Shown here piece by piece: positions 28,099 through 37,529 of a stretch of 64,000 nt of DNA. The notes under the pieces were generated by a model that saw only the letters and a program-made list of their open reading frames with translations, did not search any database and was not told where the DNA came from. Every line of letters starts with the position of its first letter. Position 1 is the stretch's first letter. The stretch is taken from the NCBI RefSeq assembly GCF_000014045.1, contig NC_008209.1, positions 1,511,001 to 1,575,000 of the forward strand, in the 5' to 3' direction. The DNA is from Roseobacter denitrificans OCh 114 (GTDB lineage Bacteria > Pseudomonadota > Alphaproteobacteria > Rhodobacterales > Rhodobacteraceae). The position numbers and the translations under genes were made by a program.

Positions 28099-29364
28099 AT
28101 GGATCATTTTCTCTATCGCGATGGCGTGTTGCACGCCGAGGATGTATCGGTGCCCGAGATTGCGGCCGCCGTGGGCACGCCGTTTTATCTCTATTCCACT
28201 GCAACGCTTCTGAGGCATTTCCGCCTTTTTGATGAGGCGCTTGACGGGATGGACCACCTCGTATGCTACGCCATGAAAGCGGCCAGCAATCAGGCGATCC
28301 TGAAGACCCTCGCTCAGGCGGGGGCGGGCATGGACGTGGTGTCGGGGGGTGAGTATCTGCGGGCCAAGGCCGCCGGGGTGCCCGGCGACAAGATCGTGTT
28401 TTCAGGGGTGGGAAAGACAGCCGCCGAAATCCGCCTCGCGCTCGAAGGGGGCATTCGACAGTTCAATGTTGAGTCCGAGCCGGAGATGGAGGTGCTGAAC
28501 GCCGCCGCGCTGGAGATGGGCGTTACCGCACCAATCACCATTCGCGTGAACCCCGATGTGGACGCCAAAACGCATGCAAAGATCGCCACGGGCAAGTCCG
28601 AGAACAAATTCGGCATCCCGATTTCGCGCGCGCGCGAGGTCTATGCGCTCGCCGCTTCGATGAAGGGGCTGGAGGTGATCGGCATTGATGTGCATATCGG
28701 CAGCCAGTTGACAGAGCTTGCCCCGTTCGAAGCCGCCTATGACAAGGTTGCGGAGTTGACAGAGCAGTTGCGCGCCGAAGGCCACAACATCCGGCGTCTG
28801 GACCTCGGTGGGGGTCTTGGCATTCCCTATGCACGCGACAATCAGGCGCCGCCTTTACCCTCCGACTATGGCGCGATGATCAAGCGCAAGCTGGGGCATC
28901 TGGGCTGCGAGATCGAGATTGAGCCGGGTCGGCTGATCGTCGGGAACGCCGGTATCATGGTCTCTGAGGTGATTTACGTGAAATCCGGTGAAGATCGCGA
29001 TTTCCTGATCATTGACGGGGCGATGAATGACCTGATCCGCCCTGCCATGTACGAAGCCTATCACGATATCATTCCGGTGGTTGAGCCTGATCCGGGGGTT
29101 GAACAGGTGAAATTCGATATCGTCGGCCCTGTGTGCGAAACGGGCGATACATTCGCGCGCGCACGCATCATGCCGCCGGTCGCCGCCGGAGAACGCGTCG
29201 CCTTCCGCTCGGCCGGTGCATATGGCGCAGTCATGAGCAGCGAGTACAATTCCCGCCCGCTTATTCCCGAAGTTTTGGTGCATGAAGATCAATTTGCGGT
29301 TATTCGCCCACGTCCAACCTTTGACGAAATGATAAAACGAGATACCATTCCTACTTGGCTCTGA
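28099..29364 (+). CDS. lysA: Diaminopimelate decarboxylase
   Basis: 421 residues, normal length. It converts meso-diaminopimelate to lysine, the last step of lysine synthesis, as a cytoplasmic PLP enzyme. Seen: CYAMKAASN with the PLP lysine at residue 60, HIGSQ near 197, the phosphate-binding DLGGGLGIPY, EPGR, the GPVCETGD active-site segment and GAYGAVMSSEYNSRP near the C-terminus. The start is the ATG at 28099, about 90 bp after the DUF2834 gene. Confidence 0.97.
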   Translation: MDHFLYRDGVLHAEDVSVPEIAAAVGTPFYLYSTATLLRHFRLFDEALDGMDHLVCYAMKAASNQAILKTLAQAGAGMDVVSGGEYLRAKAAGVPGDKIVFSGVGKTAAEIRLALEGGIRQFNVESEPEMEVLNAAALEMGVTAPITIRVNPDVDAKTHAKIATGKSENKFGIPISRAREVYALAASMKGLEVIGIDVHIGSQLTELAPFEAAYDKVAELTEQLRAEGHNIRRLDLGGGLGIPYARDNQAPPLPSDYGAMIKRKLGHLGCEIEIEPGRLIVGNAGIMVSEVIYVKSGEDRDFLIIDGAMNDLIRPAMYEAYHDIIPVVEPDPGVEQVKFDIVGPVCETGDTFARARIMPPVAAGERVAFRSAGAYGAVMSSEYNSRPLIPEVLVHEDQFAVIRPRPTFDEMIKRDTIPTWL

Positions 29365-29406
29365 TCGTGCGCGTGCAAAGGGGCCATTGGCAACGGAGCA
29401 TGACAT

Positions 29407-31998
29407 ATGGCGTCTTTTTCCCGGCATGATGCGGAAAAAACATTGAAATCAGTGCGATGGCCCCTGCGTTTGACGTGGATGGGGCTGCTGACCGAAGCTG
29501 TCGTGCACAGTTTCTGGCCGTTGCTCAGTGTATGTCTTTTGGTCATGTCGGCGCTGATGCTGGGGCTTCAGGACCTTGTTGGCGTGGAAATTGTCTGGGG
29601 ATCGGCGGTTATTTCCGTACTGGCGGGTGTCGCGGCACTTGTTTACGCCCTCCGAAGTTTCCGCCTGCCAACTCGGGAGGACGCGATCCTGCGCCTTGAT
29701 GCGAGCTTGCCCGGCAGGCCGCTGCAGGCGCTGACGGACACGCAGACGATCGGTTCCGGCGATGCCGCCTCAACGGCTGTCTGGCGCGCACATCAAAAAC
29801 GAATGGCCGCGCGAGCACAATTGGCCAAACCCGTGCCGGCGGATCTGCAAACCCCGAAACGTGATCCCTACGCACTTCGCTATATGGCGCTGTTGGCGTT
29901 TGGCATTGCATTGCTGTTTGGCTCGATCTGGCGGGTCGGCTCGGTGTCCGAAATGACCCCCGGCGGGGCGGGCCTTGCCGCCGGACCGGTCTGGGAGGGG
30001 TGGGCCGAAAGCCCGCGCTACACCGGGCGGCCGACCATTTATCTCAACGATATCGACGCAGGCGAACTGGCGGTCCCGGCGGGCAGCCTGATCACCATGC
30101 GCATGTATGGCGAGATCGGCGCGCTGACCCTTACGGAAACCGTGTCCGGGCGCGCGGATGTTGCGGCAGTCTCGGATCCGGCGCAGGATTTCGTCGTCGT
30201 GCAGGATGGGGAGATCACCATCAGTGGCCCCGGCGGACGTAGCTGGCAAGTGGTCGTTATCCCGGATCAGCCACCGGAAATTGCGGTTCTGTCGGATCCC
30301 AGTGCCTCTGCGATGGGCGAGATGACGTTGCCGTTTTATGCGGTCGATGATTACGCAGTAGAGGCCGGAGAGGCGCGCTTTTCGCTTGATCTGGCCGCCG
30401 TTGATCGCCGCTATGGTCTGACGATTGAGCCTGAATCACGTCCCGAACTCATCGTGCCTTTGCCGATGCCGATCTCGGGCAGCAGGGCCGAATTCGAGGA
30501 AAACCTCATCGAAGATTTCTCGCAGCATCCATGGGCAAACCTGCCCGTGGCGGTCAGCCTGTCGGCGCTTGATGGTGCCGAGCAGCAGTTTGAAACGGAA
30601 CCACGCGCGATTGTCCTGCCGGGTCGGCGCTTTTTTGACCCGGTGGCGGCGGCCGTGATCGAGGCACGGCGTGATCTGTTGTGGTCGCGTGCCAACGGGC
30701 CAACCATCGCGCAGGTCATGCGCGCTGTCTCTTACGAACCGCAGGAACTGTTTCGCAAAGAGACGGATGCACTGCGCCTGAGGCAGGTGATCCGGACGCT
30801 GGAGTTGCACGCAAAATATGGGATTACGGACGAAAAGCAGCAAGAGCTTGCCGATGACATGTGGGACCTTGCGCTGATCCTCGAAGAGGGCGATCTGGCC
30901 GATGCGGCGGAACGGATGCGCCGGGCGCAGGAGCGTCTCAACGAGGCGATCAAGAACGGCGCATCGGACGAGGAAATAGCCGAATTGATGCAGGAACTGC
31001 GTCGTGCGACCGAGGATTATTTGCAGCAACTGTCGCGTCAGGCGCAACGCGATCAGCAGGAACAACAGCCCGGTCAGCAGGGCGATCAGCAAAATTCCAT
31101 GCAGATGACGCAGGATGATCTGCAGCGCATGATGGACCGGATTCAGGAGTTGATGGAGCAAGGTCGCATGGCCGAAGCCCAGCAAGCGCTGCAAGAGCTT
31201 CAGGAAATGATGGAGAACATGCGCGTCACCCAAGGCCAGCAAGGGCAGGGCGGTCAAAGCCCGGGCGAACAAGCCATGGAGGGACTGTCAGAAACGCTGC
31301 GCGAGCAGCAGGGTCTGAGCGATCAGGCGTTCCGCGATCTTCAGGAGCAATTCAATCCCAACGCGCAGGCCGGTGAAAATCAGGGTAATGAAGGGCGAAA
31401 TGGCGGTCAGGGGCGCGGCACCGAGCACGAAGGCGAGGGTCAGGGGCAAGGCGGTCAACAGGACGGACAAGCCCAGAATGGCCAGCCGGGCGAAGGTGGT
31501 GAACAGGGCAGCATTGCCGACCGCCAGCAAGACTTGCGCAATGAGTTGAGCCGCCAGCAACAGAACCTGCCCGGTGCCGGGACCCCCGAAGGTGACGCTG
31601 CGCGCGATGCGCTGGATCGTGCCGGCCGTGCGATGGACGACGCGGAGGATGCGCTGCGCCAGAATGATCTGGCGGAGGCGATCGACAATCAGGGACAGGC
31701 CATGGAAGCGCTGCGCGAGGGCATGCGCGCTCTGGGCGAAATGATGGCCGAACAGCAGCAAAACGGCCAGCCCGGTCAGGGCACGCAACCGGGCGATCAG
31801 CGCGCCGACAGCCGCGATCCCCTGGGACGCGAAGCAGGCAACTCCGGTGTGCAGGGCGATGACAGCCCGCTGGCGTTGAACGATGATGCCTATGGGCGTG
31901 CGCGCGAATTGCTGGACGAAATCCGCCGCAGATCAGGCGACACGGAACGGCCCGAGGTGGAGCGCGATTACCTCAACCGCTTGCTGGACAGGTTCTAG
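29407..31998 (+). CDS. TIGR02302/DUF4175 family membrane protein
   Basis: 863 residues, close to the family length I know for alphaproteobacteria. Two N-terminal membrane helices (about 30-50 and 55-78) are followed by a third near 156-175, then a large extracytoplasmic beta-rich part. The C-terminal third (about residues 480-820) is helical and extremely rich in Gln, Glu and Gly, with long QQ/GQ low-complexity runs and amphipathic helices resembling coiled coils. Function is unknown; an envelope role is inferred from membrane topology and from FtsEX genes nearby. It ends 5' of a palindromic element and converges with the zinc-ribbon gene. Confidence 0.88.
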   Translation: MASFSRHDAEKTLKSVRWPLRLTWMGLLTEAVVHSFWPLLSVCLLVMSALMLGLQDLVGVEIVWGSAVISVLAGVAALVYALRSFRLPTREDAILRLDASLPGRPLQALTDTQTIGSGDAASTAVWRAHQKRMAARAQLAKPVPADLQTPKRDPYALRYMALLAFGIALLFGSIWRVGSVSEMTPGGAGLAAGPVWEGWAESPRYTGRPTIYLNDIDAGELAVPAGSLITMRMYGEIGALTLTETVSGRADVAAVSDPAQDFVVVQDGEITISGPGGRSWQVVVIPDQPPEIAVLSDPSASAMGEMTLPFYAVDDYAVEAGEARFSLDLAAVDRRYGLTIEPESRPELIVPLPMPISGSRAEFEENLIEDFSQHPWANLPVAVSLSALDGAEQQFETEPRAIVLPGRRFFDPVAAAVIEARRDLLWSRANGPTIAQVMRAVSYEPQELFRKETDALRLRQVIRTLELHAKYGITDEKQQELADDMWDLALILEEGDLADAAERMRRAQERLNEAIKNGASDEEIAELMQELRRATEDYLQQLSRQAQRDQQEQQPGQQGDQQNSMQMTQDDLQRMMDRIQELMEQGRMAEAQQALQELQEMMENMRVTQGQQGQGGQSPGEQAMEGLSETLREQQGLSDQAFRDLQEQFNPNAQAGENQGNEGRNGGQGRGTEHEGEGQGQGGQQDGQAQNGQPGEGGEQGSIADRQQDLRNELSRQQQNLPGAGTPEGDAARDALDRAGRAMDDAEDALRQNDLAEAIDNQGQAMEALREGMRALGEMMAEQQQNGQPGQGTQPGDQRADSRDPLGREAGNSGVQGDDSPLALNDDAYGRARELLDEIRRRSGDTERPEVERDYLNRLLDRF

Positions 31999-32073
31999 GG
32001 CGTTTGACGAAAAACCCATGGCATGGATTGCTGTGTGAAAAGAAAGAGGTCGATGCGTTGTTTCAGGCGCTCT
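31996..32073. repeat. Shorter relative or relic of the palindromic element
   Basis: The first 20 bases after the stop codon (GGGCGTTTGACGAAAAACC) match the outer arm of the neighbouring full element (AGCGTCTGACGAAATACC) at most positions. The other end, reverse-complemented, reads AGAGCGCCTGAAACA, again similar. It abuts the full copy at 32074. Confidence 0.5.
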
Positions 32074-32176
32074 AGAGCGTCTGACGAAATACCTGAAACA
32101 TCGAGTATCACGTAACGCGTTGAAATCCTTGATTTCAGGCAGCATTACGTGATTCAGGTTTTTCGCATGACGCTTT
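32074..32176. repeat. Dispersed palindromic element, copy 2 (about 103 bp, inverted relative to copy 1)
   Basis: The reverse complement aligns end to end with 18146-18246. Shared blocks include GGTATTTCGTCAGACGCTCT, GCGTTACGTGA, CAAGGATTTCA and GCGAAAAACC. It lies between the 3' ends of the TIGR02302 gene and the zinc-ribbon gene, the same convergent context as copy 1. Confidence 0.85.
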
Positions 32177-32223
32177 AACTCGTTGGACGACACGCAAAAT
32201 ACGTGTGGCAAACCCGGGCCATG

Positions 32224-33033
32224 CTAGGAAGTACCATTGCCTGACACCTGATCAAGCCATGTCAGCAGCGCAGTGAATTGCGTGTCCAGCCAGACGCGCC
32301 ACCCGTTGGCGATCTCCACATAGCTCATCAGCGCAGGCTCGGCCTGCGGTATCTGCTGTGCGATCTGCGGAGCGTAGAGATAGACCAGCACGAGACCGCC
32401 AACCAAAGCAATGGCAAGGATAAACCCGCGCCGGGAGTTTCGTTTTTCCCGCACCTCAATCTGGGCGGTTTGTCCGGGGTCGCTGCCCGGTGAGCGATCA
32501 TTGTTAGAGCGCAGCGTCGAGTTGATCTCTTCGATATCCGGCAACAATTCGCGGCGGCTGGACATGGCGGAGGAGGACGCAGTTGCAAAGGTTTCCTCAT
32601 CCTTCTTCGGGTCAACCGCTGGCCGCGTCTTTCGCTCAGGCGCCGGATCAATCTGGGGGCTGCGTTTTTGGGGGGTATCGCCAAGGCCGAGGTCAGGTTG
32701 GCTTTCCAGATTGGACCTCTCAGCCCTGCGTGCCTGCGCCTCCAACTCGGCCTCGGCGCGCAACACGTCCTCGACCGCCGGGTCCAGCGCGCGGCGCACC
32801 GGAGGCGTTGGCAGTTCGGGCGTCTCATCCGCCTCTTCGCGCGTCTGCCCGGGGGCAGGTTCCGGCGTCTTGGCGAAATCGAAGGTTTCCGTCGTCGCAT
32901 CGGCTGGTGCGCTCGGATGTTCCTGAAACCAAGTCTGGCCACAGTTGGAACACTGCACATCGCGGCCATCCAGCGGCATCACGTCTTCGGGCACTTCATA
33001 CTGTGCGTCGCAATTGGGGCAAATCAACCGCAT
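32224..33033 (-). CDS. Zinc-ribbon (MJ0042-type) single-pass membrane protein
   Basis: 269 residues from the ATG at 33033, chosen because MRLICPNC opens the domain. Residues 5-35 hold two CxxC pairs (CPNC, CSNC) of an MJ0042-like zinc ribbon. A long polar, Pro/Glu/Arg-rich linker follows. One membrane helix (about 195-215, FILAIALVGGLVLVYLY) comes before a short C-terminal domain of about 50 residues with two Trp. Function unknown. It is divergent from ftsE with a 165-bp spacer, and this pairing suggests an envelope or division link. Confidence 0.85.
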   Translation of the reverse strand: MRLICPNCDAQYEVPEDVMPLDGRDVQCSNCGQTWFQEHPSAPADATTETFDFAKTPEPAPGQTREEADETPELPTPPVRRALDPAVEDVLRAEAELEAQARRAERSNLESQPDLGLGDTPQKRSPQIDPAPERKTRPAVDPKKDEETFATASSSAMSSRRELLPDIEEINSTLRSNNDRSPGSDPGQTAQIEVREKRNSRRGFILAIALVGGLVLVYLYAPQIAQQIPQAEPALMSYVEIANGWRVWLDTQFTALLTWLDQVSGNGTS

Positions 33034-33198
33034 TTTGAACCCTGCTGCATGGTTTTCACGGACCTTTCCGTTTTGGGCTACCCTATGTGACAGGTGTTTC
33101 AACGAAAAGTCTTAACTGAGCATAAACTCGGTAAGTGATGCATTGAAACCAGACCGGACCTGAGGCACAAGAGCCTCAGACAACGACCCGGAGGTCAC

Positions 33199-33876
33199 GT
33201 GATCGAGCTGGACAACGTCGCTTACAGTTACAGTGGCGGCGCATTATTTTCGGATATATCCCTTACACTTGCGCCGGGCTCTTTTCATTTTCTGACCGGT
33301 CCGTCCGGGGCCGGAAAGACGACGTTGCTCAAGCTGTGTTACGGCGCTTTGTTGCCATCGGTTGGGCAGGTTCGCGCCTTTGGTCAGGACCTCGCAGCGC
33401 TTGAGCGCGATGGGATGGCACTGCTGCAACGGCGCATCGGTGTCGTGCATCAGGATTGTCAGTTTCTGGACCATCTGTCCGTGGCGGAGAATATCGCATT
33501 GCCGCTGCAAGTGACCGGACGCGGGGCGGAGCATGCAACGGATGACCTGATCGAATTGATCGGCTGGGTGGGGCTGACCCATCGCGCAACCGCCATGCCG
33601 CCCGAGTTGTCAGGGGGCGAACGCCAACGTGCGGCTCTGGCGCGCGGGGTGATCATGTCACCCGACGTGATCATTGCGGATGAGCCGACCGGTAATGTCG
33701 ATTGGGAGATGTCACAGCGTCTTTTGCGCCTGCTGATCGAATTGAACAAGATGGGTAAAACAGTGCTCATTGCGACCCATGACCTTAGTCTGATCCGGGC
33801 GGCCAAGTCACAAATACAGGCCCGTGTATTGCGGATCGCCAACCACCAGGTTCAGCTTTCGGGGGCGGATCTGTGA
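33199..33876 (+). CDS. ftsE: Cell-division ABC-type ATPase FtsE
   Basis: 225 residues with a GTG start at 33199 after CCGGAGG. It partners FtsX to drive activation of peptidoglycan hydrolases at the division septum from the cytoplasmic face. Seen: Walker A GPSGAGKT (34-41), Q-loop region near residue 90, signature LSGGERQR near 139, Walker B VIIADEPT near 159 and the switch ATHD. Length fits FtsE rather than other ABC ATPases. The stop overlaps the ftsX start. Confidence 0.94.
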   Translation: MIELDNVAYSYSGGALFSDISLTLAPGSFHFLTGPSGAGKTTLLKLCYGALLPSVGQVRAFGQDLAALERDGMALLQRRIGVVHQDCQFLDHLSVAENIALPLQVTGRGAEHATDDLIELIGWVGLTHRATAMPPELSGGERQRAALARGVIMSPDVIIADEPTGNVDWEMSQRLLRLLIELNKMGKTVLIATHDLSLIRAAKSQIQARVLRIANHQVQLSGADL

Positions 33877-34766
33877 TGGGCGTCAAGGAAATCGTGCTGG
33901 GGGATCGCGGGGCTGACCGCGTTGTGCCGCCCTCGGGCTTTACGGCGCAGCTTATTGTTTTCGCGGCGGGTGCCATGGCCTTTCTGGCGGTCTTTGCGCT
34001 GGCGCTCAGCCTTGCTTCGGGTCGCTTGGCGGCGCGTTGGGGGGATGAGTTGGCGCAATCCTCCACCATCCGTATTGTTGCCCCGCCAGAGCAGCGTGCG
34101 GATCAGACAGCCCTGACGCTGCGCATCCTCGAAACAACGGCTGGCGTCGCCTTTGCCCGTGCGCTGGATACTGATGAACAACGCGCGCTGCTGGCGCCAT
34201 GGTTCGGGCCTGAACTGGACCTTGACGCGCTGCCGGTCCCGCAGCTGATCGAGGTCATTCAGGAGAGCAGCGGTTTTGACGCGGCGGGCTTGCGTTTGCG
34301 TCTGGCAGCAGAGGTGCCGGGGGCAGTATTTGACGATCACCAGCAATGGCGCGCGCCGCTGGTGCAATCGGCACGCCGTCTCAACGCGCTTGGCGTGGTG
34401 TCCGTTCTGCTGCTGGCAGCCAGCATGGCCGCGATGGTGACGCTGGCGGCCAATGCCGCACTGGCTGCAAATGCGCAGGTCATTTCAGTTTTGCGCCTTG
34501 TCGGGGCAACTGATCAATTCATTGCGCGTGCGTTTATCCGCCGCTTTACCCTGCGCGCGCTGGCGGGGGCGGCAGGGGGCATGGTGCTCGGGATGGGCGC
34601 GGTGTTGCTTTTGCCGCCCGCCTCGGATGCAGGCGGATTTCTGACTGGTCTTGGGTTTCAGGGCGGCCAGTGGCTTTTGCCGCTGTTGATCCCGGTCCTT
34701 GCCGCTGCTGTGGCATTCAGCGCGACGGGCTGGGCTGCCCGCCGCGTCCTCAAGGAGTTGTCGTGA
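33876..34766 (+). CDS. ftsX: Cell-division ABC-type membrane protein FtsX
   Basis: 296 residues from the ATG at 33876, which overlaps the ftsE stop; a GTG one codon earlier is possible. Four membrane helices: about 25-50, 170-195, 215-240 and 258-285. The large periplasmic loop between the first two is where FtsX normally contacts hydrolase activators. The middle loop segment GLRLRLAAEVPGA fits alphaproteobacterial FtsX. The stop overlaps the plsC-like ATG, so ftsE, ftsX and the next two genes form a tightly coupled operon. Confidence 0.92.
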   Translation: MGVKEIVLGDRGADRVVPPSGFTAQLIVFAAGAMAFLAVFALALSLASGRLAARWGDELAQSSTIRIVAPPEQRADQTALTLRILETTAGVAFARALDTDEQRALLAPWFGPELDLDALPVPQLIEVIQESSGFDAAGLRLRLAAEVPGAVFDDHQQWRAPLVQSARRLNALGVVSVLLLAASMAAMVTLAANAALAANAQVISVLRLVGATDQFIARAFIRRFTLRALAGAAGGMVLGMGAVLLLPPASDAGGFLTGLGFQGGQWLLPLLIPVLAAAVAFSATGWAARRVLKELS

Positions 34767-35497
34767 TGTTTCAATACCTGCGATCCGTGCTGTTCATTGC
34801 ACAAATGTATATTGCGATGCCGATCATTGGTCTGTTGTTCGCGCCTTGGGCATTGGTGGACAAACGCGGTGCCTTTGCCGCTTGCAAGGGCTATTCGCGC
34901 TATGTGTTCTGGACGGCGAAATGGATGGTCGGGCTGCGCTGCGAAGTGCGCGGGACGCCGCCTCAGGGCGAGGCGCTGATTGCGGCCAAGCATCAGTCTT
35001 TCCTTGATATCATGATGATCTTTACCGCCTTGCCCTCGGCGAAATTCATCATGAAAAAGGAGATACTCTATACGCCGATCATCGGGCTTTATGCGCGGCG
35101 TCTGGACTGTGTCGCCGTGGATCGTGGAAAACGTGGCGCGGCCATTGAAAAGATGGTGGCGGATGTCGAGGCCGGGCGCAGCACGCCGGGACAGTTGATC
35201 ATTTACTCGCAAGGCACGCGTGTCCCGCCGGGGGAAAAGCGCCCGTATAAGGTGGGGACGGGCATCCTTTATGAACAGTTGGGTCAGCCATGTGTCCCCG
35301 TTGCGACCAATGTCGGCGTGCTTTGGCCAAAACACGGGCTGTTGCGCAAACCCGGGGTGGCGGTGGTTGAGTTCTTGCCGGTGATCGAACCGGGCCTGCC
35401 GCGTGATGCGTTTATGAAACAGCTGGAAAACGTGGTTGAGACGCGTTCCGATGCATTGATGGCAGAAGCGGGGTTCACGGATGGAAACCACACCTAA
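34766..35497 (+). CDS. Lysophospholipid (1-acylglycerol-3-phosphate) acyltransferase, PlsC family
   Basis: 243 residues from the ATG at 34766, which overlaps the ftsX stop. It would add an acyl chain to a lysolipid at the inner membrane in phospholipid synthesis. An N-terminal membrane helix (about 5-30) is followed by the catalytic HQSFLD (His76, Asp81). The third motif reads SQGTR (148-152) instead of the common EGTR, and this Glu to Gln change is noteworthy. Exact acceptor (lysophosphatidate or other) cannot be told. Its last 17 bp overlap the next gene. Confidence 0.88.
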   Translation: MFQYLRSVLFIAQMYIAMPIIGLLFAPWALVDKRGAFAACKGYSRYVFWTAKWMVGLRCEVRGTPPQGEALIAAKHQSFLDIMMIFTALPSAKFIMKKEILYTPIIGLYARRLDCVAVDRGKRGAAIEKMVADVEAGRSTPGQLIIYSQGTRVPPGEKRPYKVGTGILYEQLGQPCVPVATNVGVLWPKHGLLRKPGVAVVEFLPVIEPGLPRDAFMKQLENVVETRSDALMAEAGFTDGNHT

Positions 35498-36098
35498 CCG
35501 GATCGCCAGTGTGGAGGCGCTGGAGTCGCTTTATGGCACGCCCGGCGCCCCGGCGCTGCGCAAAGTGGCCGGCCGGATGACACCGCTTTATCGCCGCTGG
35601 GTCATGACCTCGAAGCTCTGCGTGCTCAGCACAGTGGGCCCAGAAGGCACCGACGGCAGCCCGCGCGGAGATGATGGCCCGGTGGTGCAGGAATTGGACC
35701 CCGGAACGCTGCTGATGCCTGATTGGCGGGGTAACAACCGGTTGGATTCACTGCGTAACATCGTGCAGGACGGGCGCGTATCGCTGATGTTCATGGTGCC
35801 GGGCGCGCACAATGTGGTGCGTGTGAATGGCACGGCATGGCTGAGTGATGATGCTGATTTGCGCGCACGATTTGATCGGCAGGGGCGTCAACCTGCGACT
35901 GTCATCGTTGTTGAGATTGCGGAGATTTACACCCAATGCGCCCGGGCGTTGATGCGTGCGGGGCTATGGTCTGGCGATGATCTGTCAGCGCAACTGCCCA
36001 CCGTTGGCGAGATCCTGTCGGAAATGACCGACGGGGCCGAGGGTGGCACAGCCTATGATCAGGCATGGGGCGCGCGGGCTGCTGAAACCATGTGGTAG
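35481..36098 (+). CDS. PPOX-type FMN-dependent flavoprotein (pyridoxamine 5'-phosphate oxidase family)
   Basis: 205 residues, starting 17 bp inside the plsC-like gene. The split-barrel FMN-binding fold is suggested by KLCVLSTVGPEGTDGSPRGD, followed by LLMPDWRGNNRLDSLRNI and HNVVRVNG. This pattern matches the MSMEG_1061-type subfamily as I know it. The substrate is unknown; it is not the vitamin B6 enzyme itself. It is the last gene of the ftsEX operon and converges with lpd across 16 bp. Confidence 0.85.
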   Translation: METTPNRIASVEALESLYGTPGAPALRKVAGRMTPLYRRWVMTSKLCVLSTVGPEGTDGSPRGDDGPVVQELDPGTLLMPDWRGNNRLDSLRNIVQDGRVSLMFMVPGAHNVVRVNGTAWLSDDADLRARFDRQGRQPATVIVVEIAEIYTQCARALMRAGLWSGDDLSAQLPTVGEILSEMTDGAEGGTAYDQAWGARAAETMW

Positions 36099-36114
36099 CC
36101 CGCGCAGGCGTGGA

Positions 36115-37503
36115 TCACATGTGAATCGGACCATCGCCGCAGGCCAGTGCCGCCTCACGGACCGCTTCGGAGTAGGTCGGATGCGCATGGCAGGTCATGG
36201 CGAGGTCTTCTGCCGAGGCACCGAATTCCATGGCAACGCAGATTTCATGGATCAAATCACCTGCCGCCGGGCCGATGATATGCGCACCAAGGATGCGATC
36301 CGTGTCCTTGTCGGCGATGATTTTGACGAAACCGTCGCCGGCAAAATTCGCCTTCGCGCGGCCATTGCCCATGAAGCTGAACTTGCCGACCTTATAGGCA
36401 TGGCCCGCCTCTTTCAGGTTTTCCTCGGTCATGCCGACGTTGGCCACTTCGGGGTGGGTATAGATGACGCCGGGGATCACGCCGTAGTTCACGTGCCCAT
36501 GTTTGCCCGCAACCTGTTCGGCGGCGGCCATCCCTTCATCCTCGGCCTTGTGGGCGAGCATCGGGCCGTCGATCACGTCGCCGATCGCGTAGATGCCCGG
36601 CACATTGGTTTCCCAATGGGCGTTGACCTCGATCTGTCCCCGCGCGGACATCTTGACCCCCAGCGCGTCCAGACCCAGCCCTTCGGTGAAGGGTTTGCGG
36701 CCCGTGGCCACCAGAACAACATCGGCATCCAGCACATGTTCGCTGTCGTCCTTGCGCAGCTTGTAGTGTACTTTCGCCTTGGTCTTGAGGCTCTCCGTCT
36801 TTTGTACAGCAGCGCCCATGATGAACTTAAGACCCTGCTTTTTCAGCGTTCTCTGGAAGGTCTTCTGCACTTCGGCGTCCATGCCGGGGGTGATCGCGTC
36901 CAAAAATTCAACCACCGTGACCTCGGCACCGAGGCGCGCATAGACCGATCCCAGTTCAAGCCCGATCACGCCAGCACCGATCACCACCATCTTCTTGGGG
37001 ATCTTCCCCAGTTCCAATGCGCCGGTTGAGGTCACGACGGTTTTCTCATCGACCTCGACACCGGGCAGGGATGCGGGTTCGGAGCCAGAGGCGATGATGA
37101 TGTGCTTGGCTTCATGCACCTCATCCCCGACCTTGACTTTGCCGGCCTCAGGAATGGCCCCCCAACCTTTCAGCCAGTCGATCTTGTTCTTTTTGAACAG
37201 GAATTCGATGCCCTTGGTGTTCTGGCCGATGGTGTCTTCCTTGTAGGACATCATCTTTTTCCAATCCACCGACGGGCTCTTGCCGACCAGCCCCATGGCG
37301 GCGAAATTATGCTCTGCCTCGTGCAGCATATGGCTGGCATGCAGGAGCGCTTTGGATGGAATGCACCCGACATTCAGGCAGGTGCCGCCCAGCGTGTCGC
37401 GCCCCTCGACGCAGGCCACTTTCAGCCCCAGTTGGGCGCAGCGAATGGCGCAGACATAGCCGCCGGGGCCTGAGCCGATGATGATCACGTCGTAGCTGGC
37501 CAT
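36115..37503 (-). CDS. lpd: Dihydrolipoyl dehydrogenase (E3)
   Basis: 462 residues, normal length. The FAD enzyme reoxidises dihydrolipoyl groups of 2-oxoacid dehydrogenase complexes with NAD. Seen: the FAD site [13 protein letters not shown], the redox disulfide GGTCLNVGC (Cys42, Cys47), the NAD site [19 protein letters not shown], and the C-terminal [14 protein letters not shown] with the catalytic His-Glu pair. It is the last gene of the minus-strand 2-oxoglutarate dehydrogenase run and so probably serves the SucA/OdhB complex encoded upstream, separated from odhB by a lipoprotein and MAPEG genes. Confidence 0.96.
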   Translation of the reverse strand: MASYDVIIIGSGPGGYVCAIRCAQLGLKVACVEGRDTLGGTCLNVGCIPSKALLHASHMLHEAEHNFAAMGLVGKSPSVDWKKMMSYKEDTIGQNTKGIEFLFKKNKIDWLKGWGAIPEAGKVKVGDEVHEAKHIIIASGSEPASLPGVEVDEKTVVTSTGALELGKIPKKMVVIGAGVIGLELGSVYARLGAEVTVVEFLDAITPGMDAEVQKTFQRTLKKQGLKFIMGAAVQKTESLKTKAKVHYKLRKDDSEHVLDADVVLVATGRKPFTEGLGLDALGVKMSARGQIEVNAHWETNVPGIYAIGDVIDGPMLAHKAEDEGMAAAEQVAGKHGHVNYGVIPGVIYTHPEVANVGMTEENLKEAGHAYKVGKFSFMGNGRAKANFAGDGFVKIIADKDTDRILGAHIIGPAAGDLIHEICVAMEFGASAEDLAMTCHAHPTYSEAVREAALACGDGPIHM

Positions 37504-37529
37504 GGTATTTTTCCTTTGTTGTCAGGCGT

